Part shown: piece by piece, positions 25,791 through 33,950 of the stretch | Numbering within the stretch: position 1 is the first letter of the stretch | Layout of the letters: every line of letters begins with the position of its first letter | Assembly: GCA_016741915.1 (NCBI GenBank) | Contig: JACVCS010000021.1 | Coordinates: 1 to 49,355, forward strand | DNA: 49,355 bases | Direction: 5' to 3' | DNA from: Phycisphaerales bacterium | Lineage (GTDB): Bacteria; Planctomycetota; Phycisphaerae; Phycisphaerales; UBA1924 | Position numbers and translations under genes: made by a program | The notes under the pieces: model-generated | What the model saw: only the letters and a program-made list of their open reading frames with translations | Database searches by the model: none | Told to the model about the DNA's origin: nothing

Positions 25791-26366
25791 TCACTTGGGT
25801 TGGTACGAGAAGTTCTGCCCGCCGATGGAGGCTTCGTACATCAGCCCGGCCTCGCCCATGGTGAAGACCGCCACGCCGTCGGCGAACTTCGCGTTCGCGC
25901 CGGCGCCGGACTTCACCGCCACCGCGGTGGCCTGTGCGGCGAAGGCGAAGCGACCGGCCTTGAAGCGGTCAATCGCGGCCTGCTCCGAGAAAACCAGCAG
26001 TTCGGAGTACGACTGACCGCCGAGCTGGAAGCCGATGGAGCCTTGCGAGATGTCGCAGTAGCCCACGTGCTTGCCTTTCTCGAAGAAGACCCCGCGGCCG
26101 TAGGCACCGCCGACACCGATGGCACCTTTGCCCACGGTGGGGAAGATCGCGTAGGCGAGGGCCTTGTCGAGCATAGGGACGAGCGTCGGGTCGGCCTGCT
26201 TGGCGCGGTTGAGTTCGCTCTGGGCTTCGTCGACGAGGACCGTTCGCTCGGCCTCGGTCTTCGGTGCGGTTGAGCACGCGGGCAACGACGCGAGCGTCAG
26301 CGCCAGCGACGAAACCGCGGCGGCGCGGATCACGAACGACGGGACGTTTCGGCTGATCTTCATCAT
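25791..26366 (-). CDS. SYLF/YSC84-domain lipoprotein
   Basis: The protein has a lipoprotein signal ending in LPAC-S, so it is likely lipidated and tethered to a membrane. The SYLF domain (about residues 70-190) includes [36 protein letters not shown] and a C-terminal [12 protein letters not shown]. This family binds lipids in eukaryotic homologues; the bacterial role is poorly known. ATG 26366 is preferred because GGGAG lies a few bases before it; the ATG at 26378 would overlap that site. The length is 191 residues. It is divergent from the DUF1328 gene. Confidence 0.88.
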   Translation of the reverse strand: MMKISRNVPSFVIRAAAVSSLALTLASLPACSTAPKTEAERTVLVDEAQSELNRAKQADPTLVPMLDKALAYAIFPTVGKGAIGVGGAYGRGVFFEKGKHVGYCDISQGSIGFQLGGQSYSELLVFSEQAAIDRFKAGRFAFAAQATAVAVKSGAGANAKFADGVAVFTMGEAGLMYEASIGGQNFSYQPK

Positions 26367-26494
26367 GGTCACTCCCAAAGTGTTGGTGGGCGGTGTTTCA
26401 GGGTTTGCACCTGAAGCTGCATGAGCGTACGCGGTGCAGGACGACTTCGGATAGACTCGCTTCGGACTCGCCCACGCGAGAAGGAGGATCGAAC

Positions 26495-26665
26495 ATGCTT
26501 CAATGGGTGCTCATCTTTCTGGTGGTGGCGATCATCGCCGGCGTGCTGGGCTTCGGCGGCATCGCGGGCTCGGCCGCGTGGATCGCCAAGACGCTCTTCA
26601 TCATCTTCATCGTGCTTTTCCTCGTCAGCCTGGTGATGAACATGGCGCGGGGCAAGAAGGGCTGA
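26495..26665 (+). CDS. DUF1328 (YtjA-like) small membrane protein
   Basis: The 56-residue protein has two hydrophobic helices, [19 protein letters not shown] and [20 protein letters not shown], joined by a GIAGSAA turn and ending in RGKKG. This is the DUF1328/YtjA pattern found widely in bacteria; function is unknown. AAGGAGG is ideally placed seven bases before ATG 26495, one of the few strong ribosome binding sites here. It is divergent from the SYLF lipoprotein, with which it may share stress regulation, though that is an inference. lpxB starts 46 bp downstream. Confidence 0.9.
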   Translation: MLQWVLIFLVVAIIAGVLGFGGIAGSAAWIAKTLFIIFIVLFLVSLVMNMARGKKG

Positions 26666-26711
26666 GCGCGCACGCGCCGGCAAAGGCCGACGGGCCAACA
26701 ATCCGGCCTTG

Positions 26712-28001
26712 ATGAACTCACCCGGCACCAGTTCGGTCTATCAGGGCGGGCAAACGACCTCGGGTCGGCAGGGCATCCTTTTCACGGCCTTTGAGCCGTC
26801 GGGTGATGACCACGCCTCGATCGTCATCGCGGAGCTGCGGCGGCGCTGGCCGGCGCTGCCGATCTATGCCTGGGGTGGGCGCAAGATGGAAGCCGCGGGG
26901 GCGACGATCATCGAGCGCACGGGCGAGGCGGCGGTGATGGGCATCCCCGGGGTGGGCAAGATTCTCGAACACGTCCGCATGAACCGGCGCATCGAGGAAT
27001 GGCTCGATACACAGCGGCTGGCGTTGCACATCCCGGTGGATTCGCCCGATGCGAACTTCCCGATCTGCCGACTGGCGAAAGAGCGCGGCATGCGCGTGGT
27101 GCACCTGGTGGCACCGCAGCTTTGGGCCTGGCGAGAAGGTCGCATCAAGAAGCTCCGCAGATTGAGCGACCTGGTGCTGTGTGTGCTGCCGTTTGAGGAG
27201 AACTGGTTCCTCAAACGCGGCATGAAGGCACGGTTCGTTGGGCATCCGCTCTTCGATCAGCCGTTGGACGAAACGAGCCTGCGCTCGCGAGCGTCGAAGA
27301 TCCCGGGCTTCCGCGACGGTGCGCCGTTCGATCCCGCCGCCCCGCGGCTGGCGCTCATGCCGGGCTCGCGACCGGTGGAGATTAAGCGGAGCTTTGTGCC
27401 GTTGATGGAGGCCTTCACGCAGCTCAAGGGCGACTTCCCCGGGTTGGTGGCGACACTGGCGGTGACCAAGCCCGCGGTTGAGGACGAACTGCGGCGGCGT
27501 GCGATGGCGCTGTACGGGCGCTGGCCCACGGATCTGCACGTGGTGGTGGGCGATACCGACGCGGTGGTGCGCTGGTGCGATATGGCGATCGTCGCCAGCG
27601 GCACCGTGACGCTGCAGGTGGCGAAGCAGCTCAAGCCCATGGTGACGTTCTACCGCTTTAACAAACTTTGGAAGATGCCGGCGCGGGTGCTGGGGCGGTT
27701 CCTGTTCAAGACGGACCTGTTTACGCTGCCGAACCTGATCGCGGGCAAGCGGGTGGTGCCGGAGTTGGTGCCGTACTTCGGCAGCGGGCACGAGCTGGCG
27801 GTGGGTGTGTACCGCTTGATGCGCCAGCCTGGGTACGCGGACGATCAGCGGGCGGCTTTGGAGCAGATTGTTTCGCAGTTTCAGGGTCATCGCGCCGGGC
27901 CCATGTCGGCCGATGCGATCGAAGAGGTGCTGGGGCTGCGGCCGGGCGGGGCGGCGGCCGCCGGGCAAGTGGGTGCGGGGTCGATCACTTCCGGGCGGTG
28001 A
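26712..28001 (+). CDS. lpxB: Lipid-A-disaccharide synthase
   Basis: LpxB condenses UDP-2,3-diacylglucosamine with lipid X in lipid A synthesis. FTAFEPSGDDHASIVI at the N-terminus is a variant of the usual AGEASGD motif. IPVDSPDANFPICRLAK, VHLVAPQLWAWREGRIKKLRR, LVLCVLPFEENWFLKRGMKARFVGHP, LMPGSRPVEIKR and VASGTVTLQVA follow the family order. The length is 429 residues. ATG 26712 is chosen; TTG at 26709 directly precedes it. The gene supports a lipid-A-containing outer membrane, although no other lpx gene is present. The last 25 residues are Gly/Ala-rich and outside the family core. Confidence 0.9.
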   Translation: MNSPGTSSVYQGGQTTSGRQGILFTAFEPSGDDHASIVIAELRRRWPALPIYAWGGRKMEAAGATIIERTGEAAVMGIPGVGKILEHVRMNRRIEEWLDTQRLALHIPVDSPDANFPICRLAKERGMRVVHLVAPQLWAWREGRIKKLRRLSDLVLCVLPFEENWFLKRGMKARFVGHPLFDQPLDETSLRSRASKIPGFRDGAPFDPAAPRLALMPGSRPVEIKRSFVPLMEAFTQLKGDFPGLVATLAVTKPAVEDELRRRAMALYGRWPTDLHVVVGDTDAVVRWCDMAIVASGTVTLQVAKQLKPMVTFYRFNKLWKMPARVLGRFLFKTDLFTLPNLIAGKRVVPELVPYFGSGHELAVGVYRLMRQPGYADDQRAALEQIVSQFQGHRAGPMSADAIEEVLGLRPGGAAAAGQVGAGSITSGR

Positions 28002-28226
28002 TTCGGTGCATTCGCGCCTGCTCGCGAATGTTTGCGTGTTCGATTGCGCGTGATTTGTCGCCTTGTCTCTGCGCAAGCCGGCTTGACGGCGTGGTTCACC
28101 CATGTTAGTTTCTCACTCGTGGGCTTGAAAGTTCACACAGGGTGATCGTCGCGCGAAAGGGATTTTTTTGTCAGATCCCCGCGAGAACGGCAAACACGCA
28201 GAACAGATTTTTCATGAGGGCTGAGT

Positions 28227-28724
28227 ATGGGTGCGATGAGAAACACGGTGTGCGGGGGCTTGATCGGGTTGTCGGTCTTCTGTGCTGCGGCGGTGGTCAG
28301 CCTTCCGCTCACCGGCTGCGAGAAGAAGAAAGCCCCGGCCGCGGTGATCGTGGTTTCGAACGACGATGTCATCGGGATCTGGGACATCGCCCCGGGCAGT
28401 GAGCTGGCGATGGCGAACAACATGATCCGCATGGCGGCGAAGAAGGCGGACATTCGATTCCGTGAATCGAACATCGCCGACGTCGCGGAGCAGATGGCGG
28501 CGGAGTTCCGCAAAGCGAAGCTCGAGTACGAGTTCAAGGCGGGTGGTCAACTGGAAGTCCGCGCCCGCGGGCAGGTCGAGAACTGGACCTGGCGTATCGA
28601 AGGGCAGAACGTCATCGTGACGTCGGATGAGGGCAACGAGATGGGCTTCGTGTATACCGACCGCACGCTCACCACCGACTCGAACGACAAAGGCATGAAG
28701 CCGTTCCGTATCGAGAAGCGTTGA
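28227..28724 (+). CDS. Small hypothetical lipoprotein
   Basis: The 165-residue protein starts MGAMRNTVCGGLIG and has a lipobox LPLTGC near residue 31, so it is probably a lipoprotein. The mature part has a helical region around ANNMIRMAAKKADI and then beta-strand-like segments (KLEYEFKAGGQLEVRARGQ and VENWTWRIEGQNVIVTSDEG). It resembles lipocalin-like domains that report on a threshold state, but I do not recognise the family. GAGGG lies upstream of ATG 28227. It is preceded by a 225-bp gap in which I see no gene. Confidence 0.75.
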   Translation: MGAMRNTVCGGLIGLSVFCAAAVVSLPLTGCEKKKAPAAVIVVSNDDVIGIWDIAPGSELAMANNMIRMAAKKADIRFRESNIADVAEQMAAEFRKAKLEYEFKAGGQLEVRARGQVENWTWRIEGQNVIVTSDEGNEMGFVYTDRTLTTDSNDKGMKPFRIEKR

Positions 28725-28824
28725 TCGCGTCGCGCGGTGTCGATCGGCTGATGAGAACGGATTTCTTGCTGACTGGCGTCCGCTGCGCACTTGTTGATTG
28801 CGGCGGTGGTCGCTTCTCAACGAA

Positions 28825-29388
28825 CTACGCCGCGACGTTCAAGCCGCGGGCGTTTCGGCGGGCTTCGATCTCCGCCAGCAGACTGTCGCGTTCGTCCCGG
28901 CGTTGCTGACGCTGGGCCTCGACCGCGCGGCGTTGATCCGCGGCGGCCTGAGCCGCGGCTTCGTTCGCTTCGCGTTCCGCGCGGGATTCTTCGCGCCGGG
29001 CTTCCTCGGCACGGCGCTCATCCCGGCGTTTGGTGGCTTCCTCACGCAGCTTCGCCGAGCGTTCCAGCGATTTGTCCACCACGTCGAGGATCAGGCGGTT
29101 GTTGCGGTCTTTCGCCTCGTCGGCGGGGTTGATGTACCCATCAAGACGTGCGGCCGTGAGCGTGGGGAGCGGATTGGTTGCTTGAGTCGCGGCGGGGGCT
29201 GCCTGCGTGCCGCCACGGTCGACCGCTCGCGCGATGGCCGAGAGAACGGGTTGCAACGCGTCACTTGCCACGCTGTGAAGGTCGGTCCGAGAAGGACGCG
29301 ACTTCAGCGTGACCGGGGAGTTTGTGGATGATGCCGAGCGTGTGGTTTGTGAGGTCGAAGAGCTTTGTGATGCTGAAAGGGTCTGCAA
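28825..29388 (-). CDS. Hypothetical protein with charged coiled-coil C-terminal half
   Basis: The 187-residue frame starts with TTG at 29388. The N-terminal 75 residues are Ser/Thr/Ala-rich. From about residue 88 to 180 it is almost entirely Arg, Glu and Ala in a helical pattern (KRRDERRAEEARREESRA and similar), with coiled-coil character. No family is recognised. The periodicity on this strand looks more like coding than the overlapping plus-strand frame at 28798-29331. Coding status is moderate and the start uncertain. Confidence 0.55.
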   Translation of the reverse strand: MQTLSASQSSSTSQTTRSASSTNSPVTLKSRPSRTDLHSVASDALQPVLSAIARAVDRGGTQAAPAATQATNPLPTLTAARLDGYINPADEAKDRNNRLILDVVDKSLERSAKLREEATKRRDERRAEEARREESRAEREANEAAAQAAADQRRAVEAQRQQRRDERDSLLAEIEARRNARGLNVAA

Positions 29389-29462
29389 CGCTTGTGAGGC
29401 CTGTTCGTTCTGCGCGGGTTATCGGGGCTGGAGAGCCTTCGCAGCACAACGCATCAGCGAGC

Positions 29463-29500
29463 AAAAAGCACAAGCCCGCCGGGCGGACCCGACGGGCTTG
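29463..29500 (-). terminator. Rho-independent terminator of the Cys-rich lipoprotein gene
   Basis: CAAGCCCG and CGGGCTTG form an 8-bp stem. On the minus strand a run of five T follows the stem (29463-29467). It lies 83 bp downstream of the stop of the Cys-rich lipoprotein gene. Confidence 0.7.
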
Positions 29501-29582
29501 GGGTTTGTAAGAATCAGAAACCTGAGTGGTCCAAAGACGAATCAAGATCGGCGACAGGGGCCGATCTTGGCGTCAGGGGATC

Positions 29583-29819
29583 TCAGTTCTTCTTCTGGGT
29601 GCACGCACCAGCGTCCTTGGAGCAGGAGCTGCCGCTGGCGCAGGAGCCCTCAGCGCAGGCCTTGCCGGTCTTCTTGCAGCAAGCCTCGCCCTTCTCGCAG
29701 GCCTTGACCTCGGTGGCCGAGGCGGCGGCGTCGGTGCGGGCGGTGCTCTTACAAGCGGCGAGGGTCATCGCGCCGACGCAGCAGAGGGCAACCAGACCGA
29801 TACGGGAGATGTTCTTCAT
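29583..29819 (-). CDS. Cysteine-rich small lipoprotein
   Basis: The 78-residue product has a signal peptide MKNISRIGLVALCCVGAM and a lipobox LAAC with Cys23 as the lipidated residue. The mature chain has seven further Cys (41, 47, 48, 55, 60, 66, 73), all in a 33-residue Lys/Gly/Ala/Ser-rich segment. That density suggests metal binding or a disulfide-stabilised knot on the periplasmic side. AAAGGAA precedes ATG 29819; the frame upstream adds 16 residues and is less likely. A terminator follows at 29463-29500, so the gene is probably transcribed alone. No family is recognised. Confidence 0.75.
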   Translation of the reverse strand: MKNISRIGLVALCCVGAMTLAACKSTARTDAAASATEVKACEKGEACCKKTGKACAEGSCASGSSCSKDAGACTQKKN

Positions 29820-29942
29820 AGGCGTTCCTTTCAATGGGTGTATTCGGGTGTGTGCCGACAGCCACACGGCTCTCGGCAGAGAACTCTATACCCGTCAATC
29901 GGCCTCGGGGTTCACCCGGATGACCGATTTTGGGGGGTTCCC

Positions 29943-30572
29943 TTAGGCCTGAGCCGGGGCGGCGGGTTCGGCCTTGCGGATCTTCGCGGCGAAGGCCGTG
30001 CGGCGGTCGGCGATGCGCCGACGGCTCGACGGGTTGCCACCGATTTCCGGACCTTCTTCGGCGCCGACGAACTGGATCACGACCATCTCGCCGCCGTCAC
30101 CGATGCGGTGACGACCGAGCTTGACCACACGGGTGTACCCGCCGGCCCGATCGCGGAACCGGGGCACCACGTTGTCGAAGATGTGCTTGACCAGCTTGGG
30201 GGCCTTGCGCAGGTCGCCGTAGCGGTTGCGCTCGACCTTGCTCGCCTCGGGGATGTCGAAGAACTTCTTGGCCCGGTCGGCCAGGGCCTGGACCGACGCC
30301 TTCTCCTGCTCCGTGGCGTTCTTGGGCAGGTAGAGCCACTCGAAGCCGGGGCGGTCCCAGCCGAGCTTGGCGATCACCTGACGACGGGCGTGAAGGCTGC
30401 CCTTCTTCGCGGTGGTGATGAGCTTTTCAACGAACGGCTGCACGGCCTTCGCACGCGGCAGCGTCGTGACGATCTGCCCGTGCTCCAGCAGCGAAGCAGC
30501 GAGGTTGCGCAGCGTCGCGGTGCGGTGAGCAGTTGTACGACCGAGTTTGTAACCAGCCTTGCGGTGACGCAT
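29943..30572 (-). CDS. rplQ: Large-subunit ribosomal protein bL17 with an internal insertion
   Basis: bL17 is a 50S protein lining the peptide exit region. The N-terminal block MRHRKAGYKLGRTTAHRTA and the C-terminal FRDRAGGYTRVVKLGRHR with MVVIQFVG are conserved. Between residues about 72 and 125 there is an inserted, mostly helical segment (WDRPGFEWLYLPKNATEQ and beyond) that standard bL17 of about 120 residues lacks. The tail after residue 172 is Arg/Ala-rich. The total is 209 residues. It is the last gene of the cluster and is separated from rpoA by 251 bp that include a strong terminator, so it may have its own promoter. Confidence 0.93.
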   Translation of the reverse strand: MRHRKAGYKLGRTTAHRTATLRNLAASLLEHGQIVTTLPRAKAVQPFVEKLITTAKKGSLHARRQVIAKLGWDRPGFEWLYLPKNATEQEKASVQALADRAKKFFDIPEASKVERNRYGDLRKAPKLVKHIFDNVVPRFRDRAGGYTRVVKLGRHRIGDGGEMVVIQFVGAEEGPEIGGNPSSRRRIADRRTAFAAKIRKAEPAAPAQA

Positions 30573-30753
30573 GGGTGTTGTTCTCCGATTTCGGCTCGGG
30601 AAGCCAGGTGATGGGATGTGGAAACAGGACGAAACCCACCGAGGTGGGTCGAGAGTTTAGGCCTGAAGGACACGCCGGTCGAGGCTCGGACGTCGATCGC
30701 ATGATCTATCAAATCCCAAACAAATAGTCGAATCTGTGATCAGTTTGGGCGAC

Positions 30754-30790
30754 AAAAAAACAGAACCCCCGCACGTGGCGAGGGTTCTGC
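30754..30790 (-). terminator. Strong rho-independent terminator between rpoA and rplQ
   Basis: On the minus strand CAGAACCCTCGCC pairs with GGCGGGGGTTCTG-like sequence around an ACGT loop (one mismatch area), followed by seven T (30754-30760). It is 34 bp beyond the rpoA stop. It should end most transcripts before rplQ. Confidence 0.85.
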
Positions 30791-30823
30791 GTTTGGTCTT
30801 GCGATTGTCGAGCCGGTGAAGCC

Positions 30824-31825
30824 TTACTTCTTCACCACCATGCCCTCGGGAAGGGTCATGCCCAGGTCCAGGCCCATGTCCACGAGCTTCTTCTTCACCT
30901 CACGCAGCGACGTGCGGCCGAAGGAGCGGACCTTCAGCAGGTCCTGCTCGGTCTTGATCACCAGATCCGCCACGGTGCCGATCTGCGCCGACTCCAGGCA
31001 GTTGCTGGCGCGGACCGACAGGTCCAGCTCGCCCACCGGCATCGCCAGCTTGCGCATCAACTCTTCGTCGACGCTCGCGGCCGCCGCGGCTTCCTCGCTC
31101 ACGCGCTGATCGCCCAGCTCGAAGTACTGCACGAAGGCGTTGAGGTGCTTGCGGTTGATCTTCGCGGCCTCGACGAGCGCCATCTCGGGCGAGACGGTGC
31201 CGTTGGTCCAGACCTCGATCACGAGCTTGTCGTAGTTGGTCTTCTGACCGACGCGGGTTTCCTCAACCTGGTAGCGCACGCGCTGCACGGGCGAGAAGAC
31301 GGCGTCGACCGGGATCACGCCGATCTCCTGCTCTTCGCCCTGGTTGTAGCGCTCGTTGGCGGGGACGTAGCCGCGGCCCTTTTCGACGCGCAGTTCCATC
31401 TCGAAGTCGATCTTGTCGGTCAGCGTCGCGAGGACCAGGTCCTTGTTGACGATGGTGACGGAGGGGTCGCCCTCGATGAGGTCGGCCGTCACTTCGCCCG
31501 GCCCGCGGGCGGCGACCTTGACGGTCTTCGCTTCGTCGCCGTCGAGACGGACGATGAGGCTCTTGACGTTGAGGATGATGTCGGTGACGTCCTCGAGCAC
31601 GCCGGGCAGGCTGGAGAACTCGTGCTGCACGCCCTTGATCTTCACGCTGGTGAGCGAAGCGCCCTCGAGCGCGGAGAGCAGGATGCGGCGGAGCGAGTTG
31701 CCGATGGTGGTGCCGAAGCCACGCTCGAACGGCTCGACGGTGAACTTCGCGTAGGTGCTGCTCTTGGAGCGAGCGTCAACGGAAATACGGGACGGCAGTT
31801 CGAGCCCACGCCACTTGATGCGCAT
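30824..31825 (-). CDS. rpoA: RNA polymerase alpha subunit
   Basis: RpoA assembles the polymerase core and contacts activators and UP elements through its C-terminal domain. The N-terminal domain has FTVEPFERGFGTTIGNSLRR and GASLTSVKIKGVQHEF. The C-terminal domain has the helix-hairpin-helix MPVGELDLSVRASNCL, then LVIKTEQDLLKVRSFGRTSL and VKKKLVDMGLDLGM. The length of 333 residues is normal. ATG 31825 has AAGGA eight bases upstream; an ATG at 31885 lacks family residues. In most bacteria rpsD precedes rpoA; here two zinc-ribbon membrane genes and a 330-bp gap with REP-like palindromes take that place. Confidence 0.97.
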   Translation of the reverse strand: MRIKWRGLELPSRISVDARSKSSTYAKFTVEPFERGFGTTIGNSLRRILLSALEGASLTSVKIKGVQHEFSSLPGVLEDVTDIILNVKSLIVRLDGDEAKTVKVAARGPGEVTADLIEGDPSVTIVNKDLVLATLTDKIDFEMELRVEKGRGYVPANERYNQGEEQEIGVIPVDAVFSPVQRVRYQVEETRVGQKTNYDKLVIEVWTNGTVSPEMALVEAAKINRKHLNAFVQYFELGDQRVSEEAAAAASVDEELMRKLAMPVGELDLSVRASNCLESAQIGTVADLVIKTEQDLLKVRSFGRTSLREVKKKLVDMGLDLGMTLPEGMVVKK

Positions 31826-32155
31826 GTGAGAATCCTTGCAAATCTGCGGCAACCTGAAAAAAAGGCCGTTCCCGAACCCGGTCATCAGCCCCCGACGTGC
31901 CGCGTCGATGGGGTGCTTTCTCTCCGGGAGGGAGATGAGCGAGATTATTGGCGGGAAAGCCCGTCAGATCAACGGGGTTCGGGCGGTTGAAAAGGCTTCG
32001 GATTCAACGCGGAGAGCGCGGAGGACCGCGGAGGCGGGGAGGGGTTGGGAAGATGGGCATTCTGGTGGCCCGGCTCTCCAGAGCCGGGCTGGATAGAACC
32101 AAAGGCGCACGGGTCTGGAGACCCGTGCCACCGAAGACAACCCGAGCCACATACC
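31826..32155. other. 330-bp gap upstream of rpoA with inverted REP-like pair
   Basis: There is no convincing gene here. The central third holds two palindromes in inverted orientation (32064-32132), described separately. The rest is low in open frames with coding character. The rpoA ribosome binding site lies at the 3' end of the transcript. Confidence 0.6.
32064..32132. repeat. Inverted pair of REP-like palindromes (BIME-like)
   Basis: The first palindrome has a GGTGG head and arms GCCCGGCTCT/AGAGCCGGGC (32068-32089), identical to 21330-21356. The second has arms GCACGGGTCT/AGACCCGTGC (32107-32128), and is followed by GCCACC, the complement of the first head GGTGGC. Two REPs facing each other with a 17-bp spacer match the layout of bacterial interspersed mosaic elements. 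Confidence 0.8.
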
Positions 32156-32563
32156 TCAAACTCCCGGTGTCTTCGACCACAGCTTCCGGACGTAAGAGTG
32201 TCGATAGAGGCACCCGCACTCCGGGCATCGCCCGTGAGGCTCGCAGCCCGAGAGGTCGTAGAGGCACCAGATGCATGCCAGCCGCTGGGATTGTGCCACC
32301 GCCTTCTGCACTTTCCAACGAACGAAGAGCATCACGATGAAGTTCGCGATCATCAGCACCAGCGATGCGAACAACGCGATGTTGAAGCGGGTACCCAGGG
32401 CTTGGGCACCGGGCCGAACGATGGCGAAGTCAATCGCCGCCCACACCAGCGGCAATAACTGCAACACAACGGAAACCACCGTGAGTATCGCCAGCGAACG
32501 CAGATGCCCGGCGAGCTTGCGTGCCCGGCTCAGTTTGCGGTATTGGCGGCGGAGGAGGTTCAT
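32156..32563 (-). CDS. Two-helix membrane protein with C-terminal zinc ribbon
   Basis: The 135-residue protein has two hydrophobic helices at about 22-45 and 62-82. The C-terminal ribbon contains C97-IW-C100-LYDLSG and GR-C113-PE-C116, a C-x2-C-x12-C-x2-C zinc-binding pattern. It belongs to a planctomycete-style family of small proteins with a C-x2-C-YDL core; no function is known. Another member of the same type lies just upstream in the transcript. Both sit where rpsD is usually found. Confidence 0.7.
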   Translation of the reverse strand: MNLLRRQYRKLSRARKLAGHLRSLAILTVVSVVLQLLPLVWAAIDFAIVRPGAQALGTRFNIALFASLVLMIANFIVMLFVRWKVQKAVAQSQRLACIWCLYDLSGCEPHGRCPECGCLYRHSYVRKLWSKTPGV

Positions 32564-32643
32564 CTGTTCGACGTACGAGTATCGGGTTCACTTCGTGCAG
32601 GCGATTGCAGAGTTGCGGCTCGGTGCGGTTCAACGGATGTCGT

Positions 32644-33174
32644 TCATCTCGGCTGGCCGCAGTTGAAACACGACGGGGCGCGTTGGTGCCCTCGGAAGTC
32701 CTGCCCGCACGCCTGGCAGAACTCGTCGCGGGCGATCGGCGGCGGCGCAGCGCTCATCTTGGCCTGTTCACCAAACTGTTGTGCGAGCATTGAACTGAAC
32801 TGAAAGTGCCCGCCACACTCCGGGCACCGTCCGCTGGGCCCCATTCCCCTCAGGTCGTACGAACACTTCGGGCAGATCGGTTGATCGATCCCGTCGTACG
32901 TCGCCCGCTCGGCCATGTGCTCATGGAACGCCCGCCGCTCGGCCAGTACTCGCCGCAGCATGGGGCTCAAAAACAACAGCCCCGCAATCGGGACCAACAA
33001 CATCGCTAACCACATCAGTTCGAGTCGCGGCGTTTCGTCGTCGTAGTTGAACGCCCGAAGCGCCAACGCACCGACGATCAACCCGAGCAGGAGCGTGAGG
33101 AAGAAGTACACGCCCACAAACCACCGAGACGGGCCCGGCACCTTCACCTTCGTGGGTTTGTTGTACTTCCACAT
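32644..33174 (-). CDS. Two-helix membrane protein with two zinc ribbons
   Basis: The 176-residue protein has membrane helices at about 19-38 and 53-70, a basic linker and two zinc ribbons. The first is C101-PK-C104-SYDLRG with GR-C117-PE-C120; the second is C153-QA-C156 with C169-FN-C172. The first ribbon matches the neighbour at 32156-32563, suggesting tandem duplication with divergence. Both are located between rpsK and rpoA, but the terminator after rpsK suggests separate expression. Function is unknown. Confidence 0.7.
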   Translation of the reverse strand: MWKYNKPTKVKVPGPSRWFVGVYFFLTLLLGLIVGALALRAFNYDDETPRLELMWLAMLLVPIAGLLFLSPMLRRVLAERRAFHEHMAERATYDGIDQPICPKCSYDLRGMGPSGRCPECGGHFQFSSMLAQQFGEQAKMSAAPPPIARDEFCQACGQDFRGHQRAPSCFNCGQPR

Positions 33175-33297
33175 TGCGCTTCCTCCCCAGATATCGGTAA
33201 CGTTCGCGAGCGCAGCATATCAGCGCGGGGCGACTATGCCGAGCGCTCCTTGCAAACACCGGCGAATCCGGAGCTTGACCGTCGGCGGGATCGAATG

Positions 33298-33324
33298 AAA
33301 AAACCGGCCCTCGCGGACCGGTTT
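33298..33324 (-). terminator. Rho-independent terminator after rpsK
   Basis: AAACCGG and CCGGTTT form a 7-bp stem with a 10-base loop; on the minus strand the stem runs into six consecutive T. It lies about 80 bp beyond the rpsK stop. Confidence 0.75.
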
Positions 33325-33401
33325 GAATACGGCATTGAAATGAACTGAAGCAATCCTCGCTGTGCTTCACGCCGCCGGGCGAAACCCGTCGGCATGGAAC
33401 A

Positions 33402-33779
33402 TCAGACGCGGCGGCGCTTCGTCGGGCGGCAGCCGTTGTGCGGGACCGGGGTGTGGTCCTCGACCGCGCTGATGCGCATGCCCGAGGAGACCAGCCCGTT
33501 GACCGCGGACTCACGCCCAGCGCCCGAGCCCGTCACGCGGACTTCGAGTTCCGAGACGCCGATCTTGCGGGCCTTCTGCCCACAGTTCTCACCCGCGCGG
33601 GTGGCGGCGAAGGGCGTGCTCTTGCGCGTGCCCTTGAAGCCGATGGAGCCAGCGGAGTCCCAGCAGAGGGTCTCGCCGTTCATATCGGTGATGGTGACAA
33701 TCGTGTTGTTCTGGCTGGCGCGGATGTGCGCGATGCCGCGCACAACGTTCTTCCGCACTTTCTTGACTTTCTTGCCCAT
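33402..33779 (-). CDS. rpsK: Small-subunit ribosomal protein uS11
   Basis: uS11 lies on the 30S platform next to the mRNA exit. [34 protein letters not shown] and [19 protein letters not shown] are the conserved blocks; the C-terminus ends [12 protein letters not shown] as expected. The length of 125 residues is normal. It follows rpsM by 171 bp, a larger gap than usual. The classical next gene, rpsD, is not found; a terminator follows at 33298-33324. Confidence 0.97.
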   Translation of the reverse strand: MGKKVKKVRKNVVRGIAHIRASQNNTIVTITDMNGETLCWDSAGSIGFKGTRKSTPFAATRAGENCGQKARKIGVSELEVRVTGSGAGRESAVNGLVSSGMRISAVEDHTPVPHNGCRPTKRRRV

Positions 33780-33950
33780 GACTTGATCCTCGGTCTATCC
33801 GGCCTTGCGGTGCCTTTTCGCACCGAGCAGACCGGGTGTATCCAGTTTCGTACCCAACGCCTCGTTCGCCGCTTCGCACTCGGCAAATCGCCGAATGTCG
33901 AGAGCGATCGGGGCCCGATCGCGACCGAGAAACCTCGATCGCGAAACGCC

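Noticed and set aside
28798-29331. A plus-strand frame opposite the charged hypothetical protein
   Set aside because: No recognisable domain; the opposite strand has the regular charged coiled-coil pattern.
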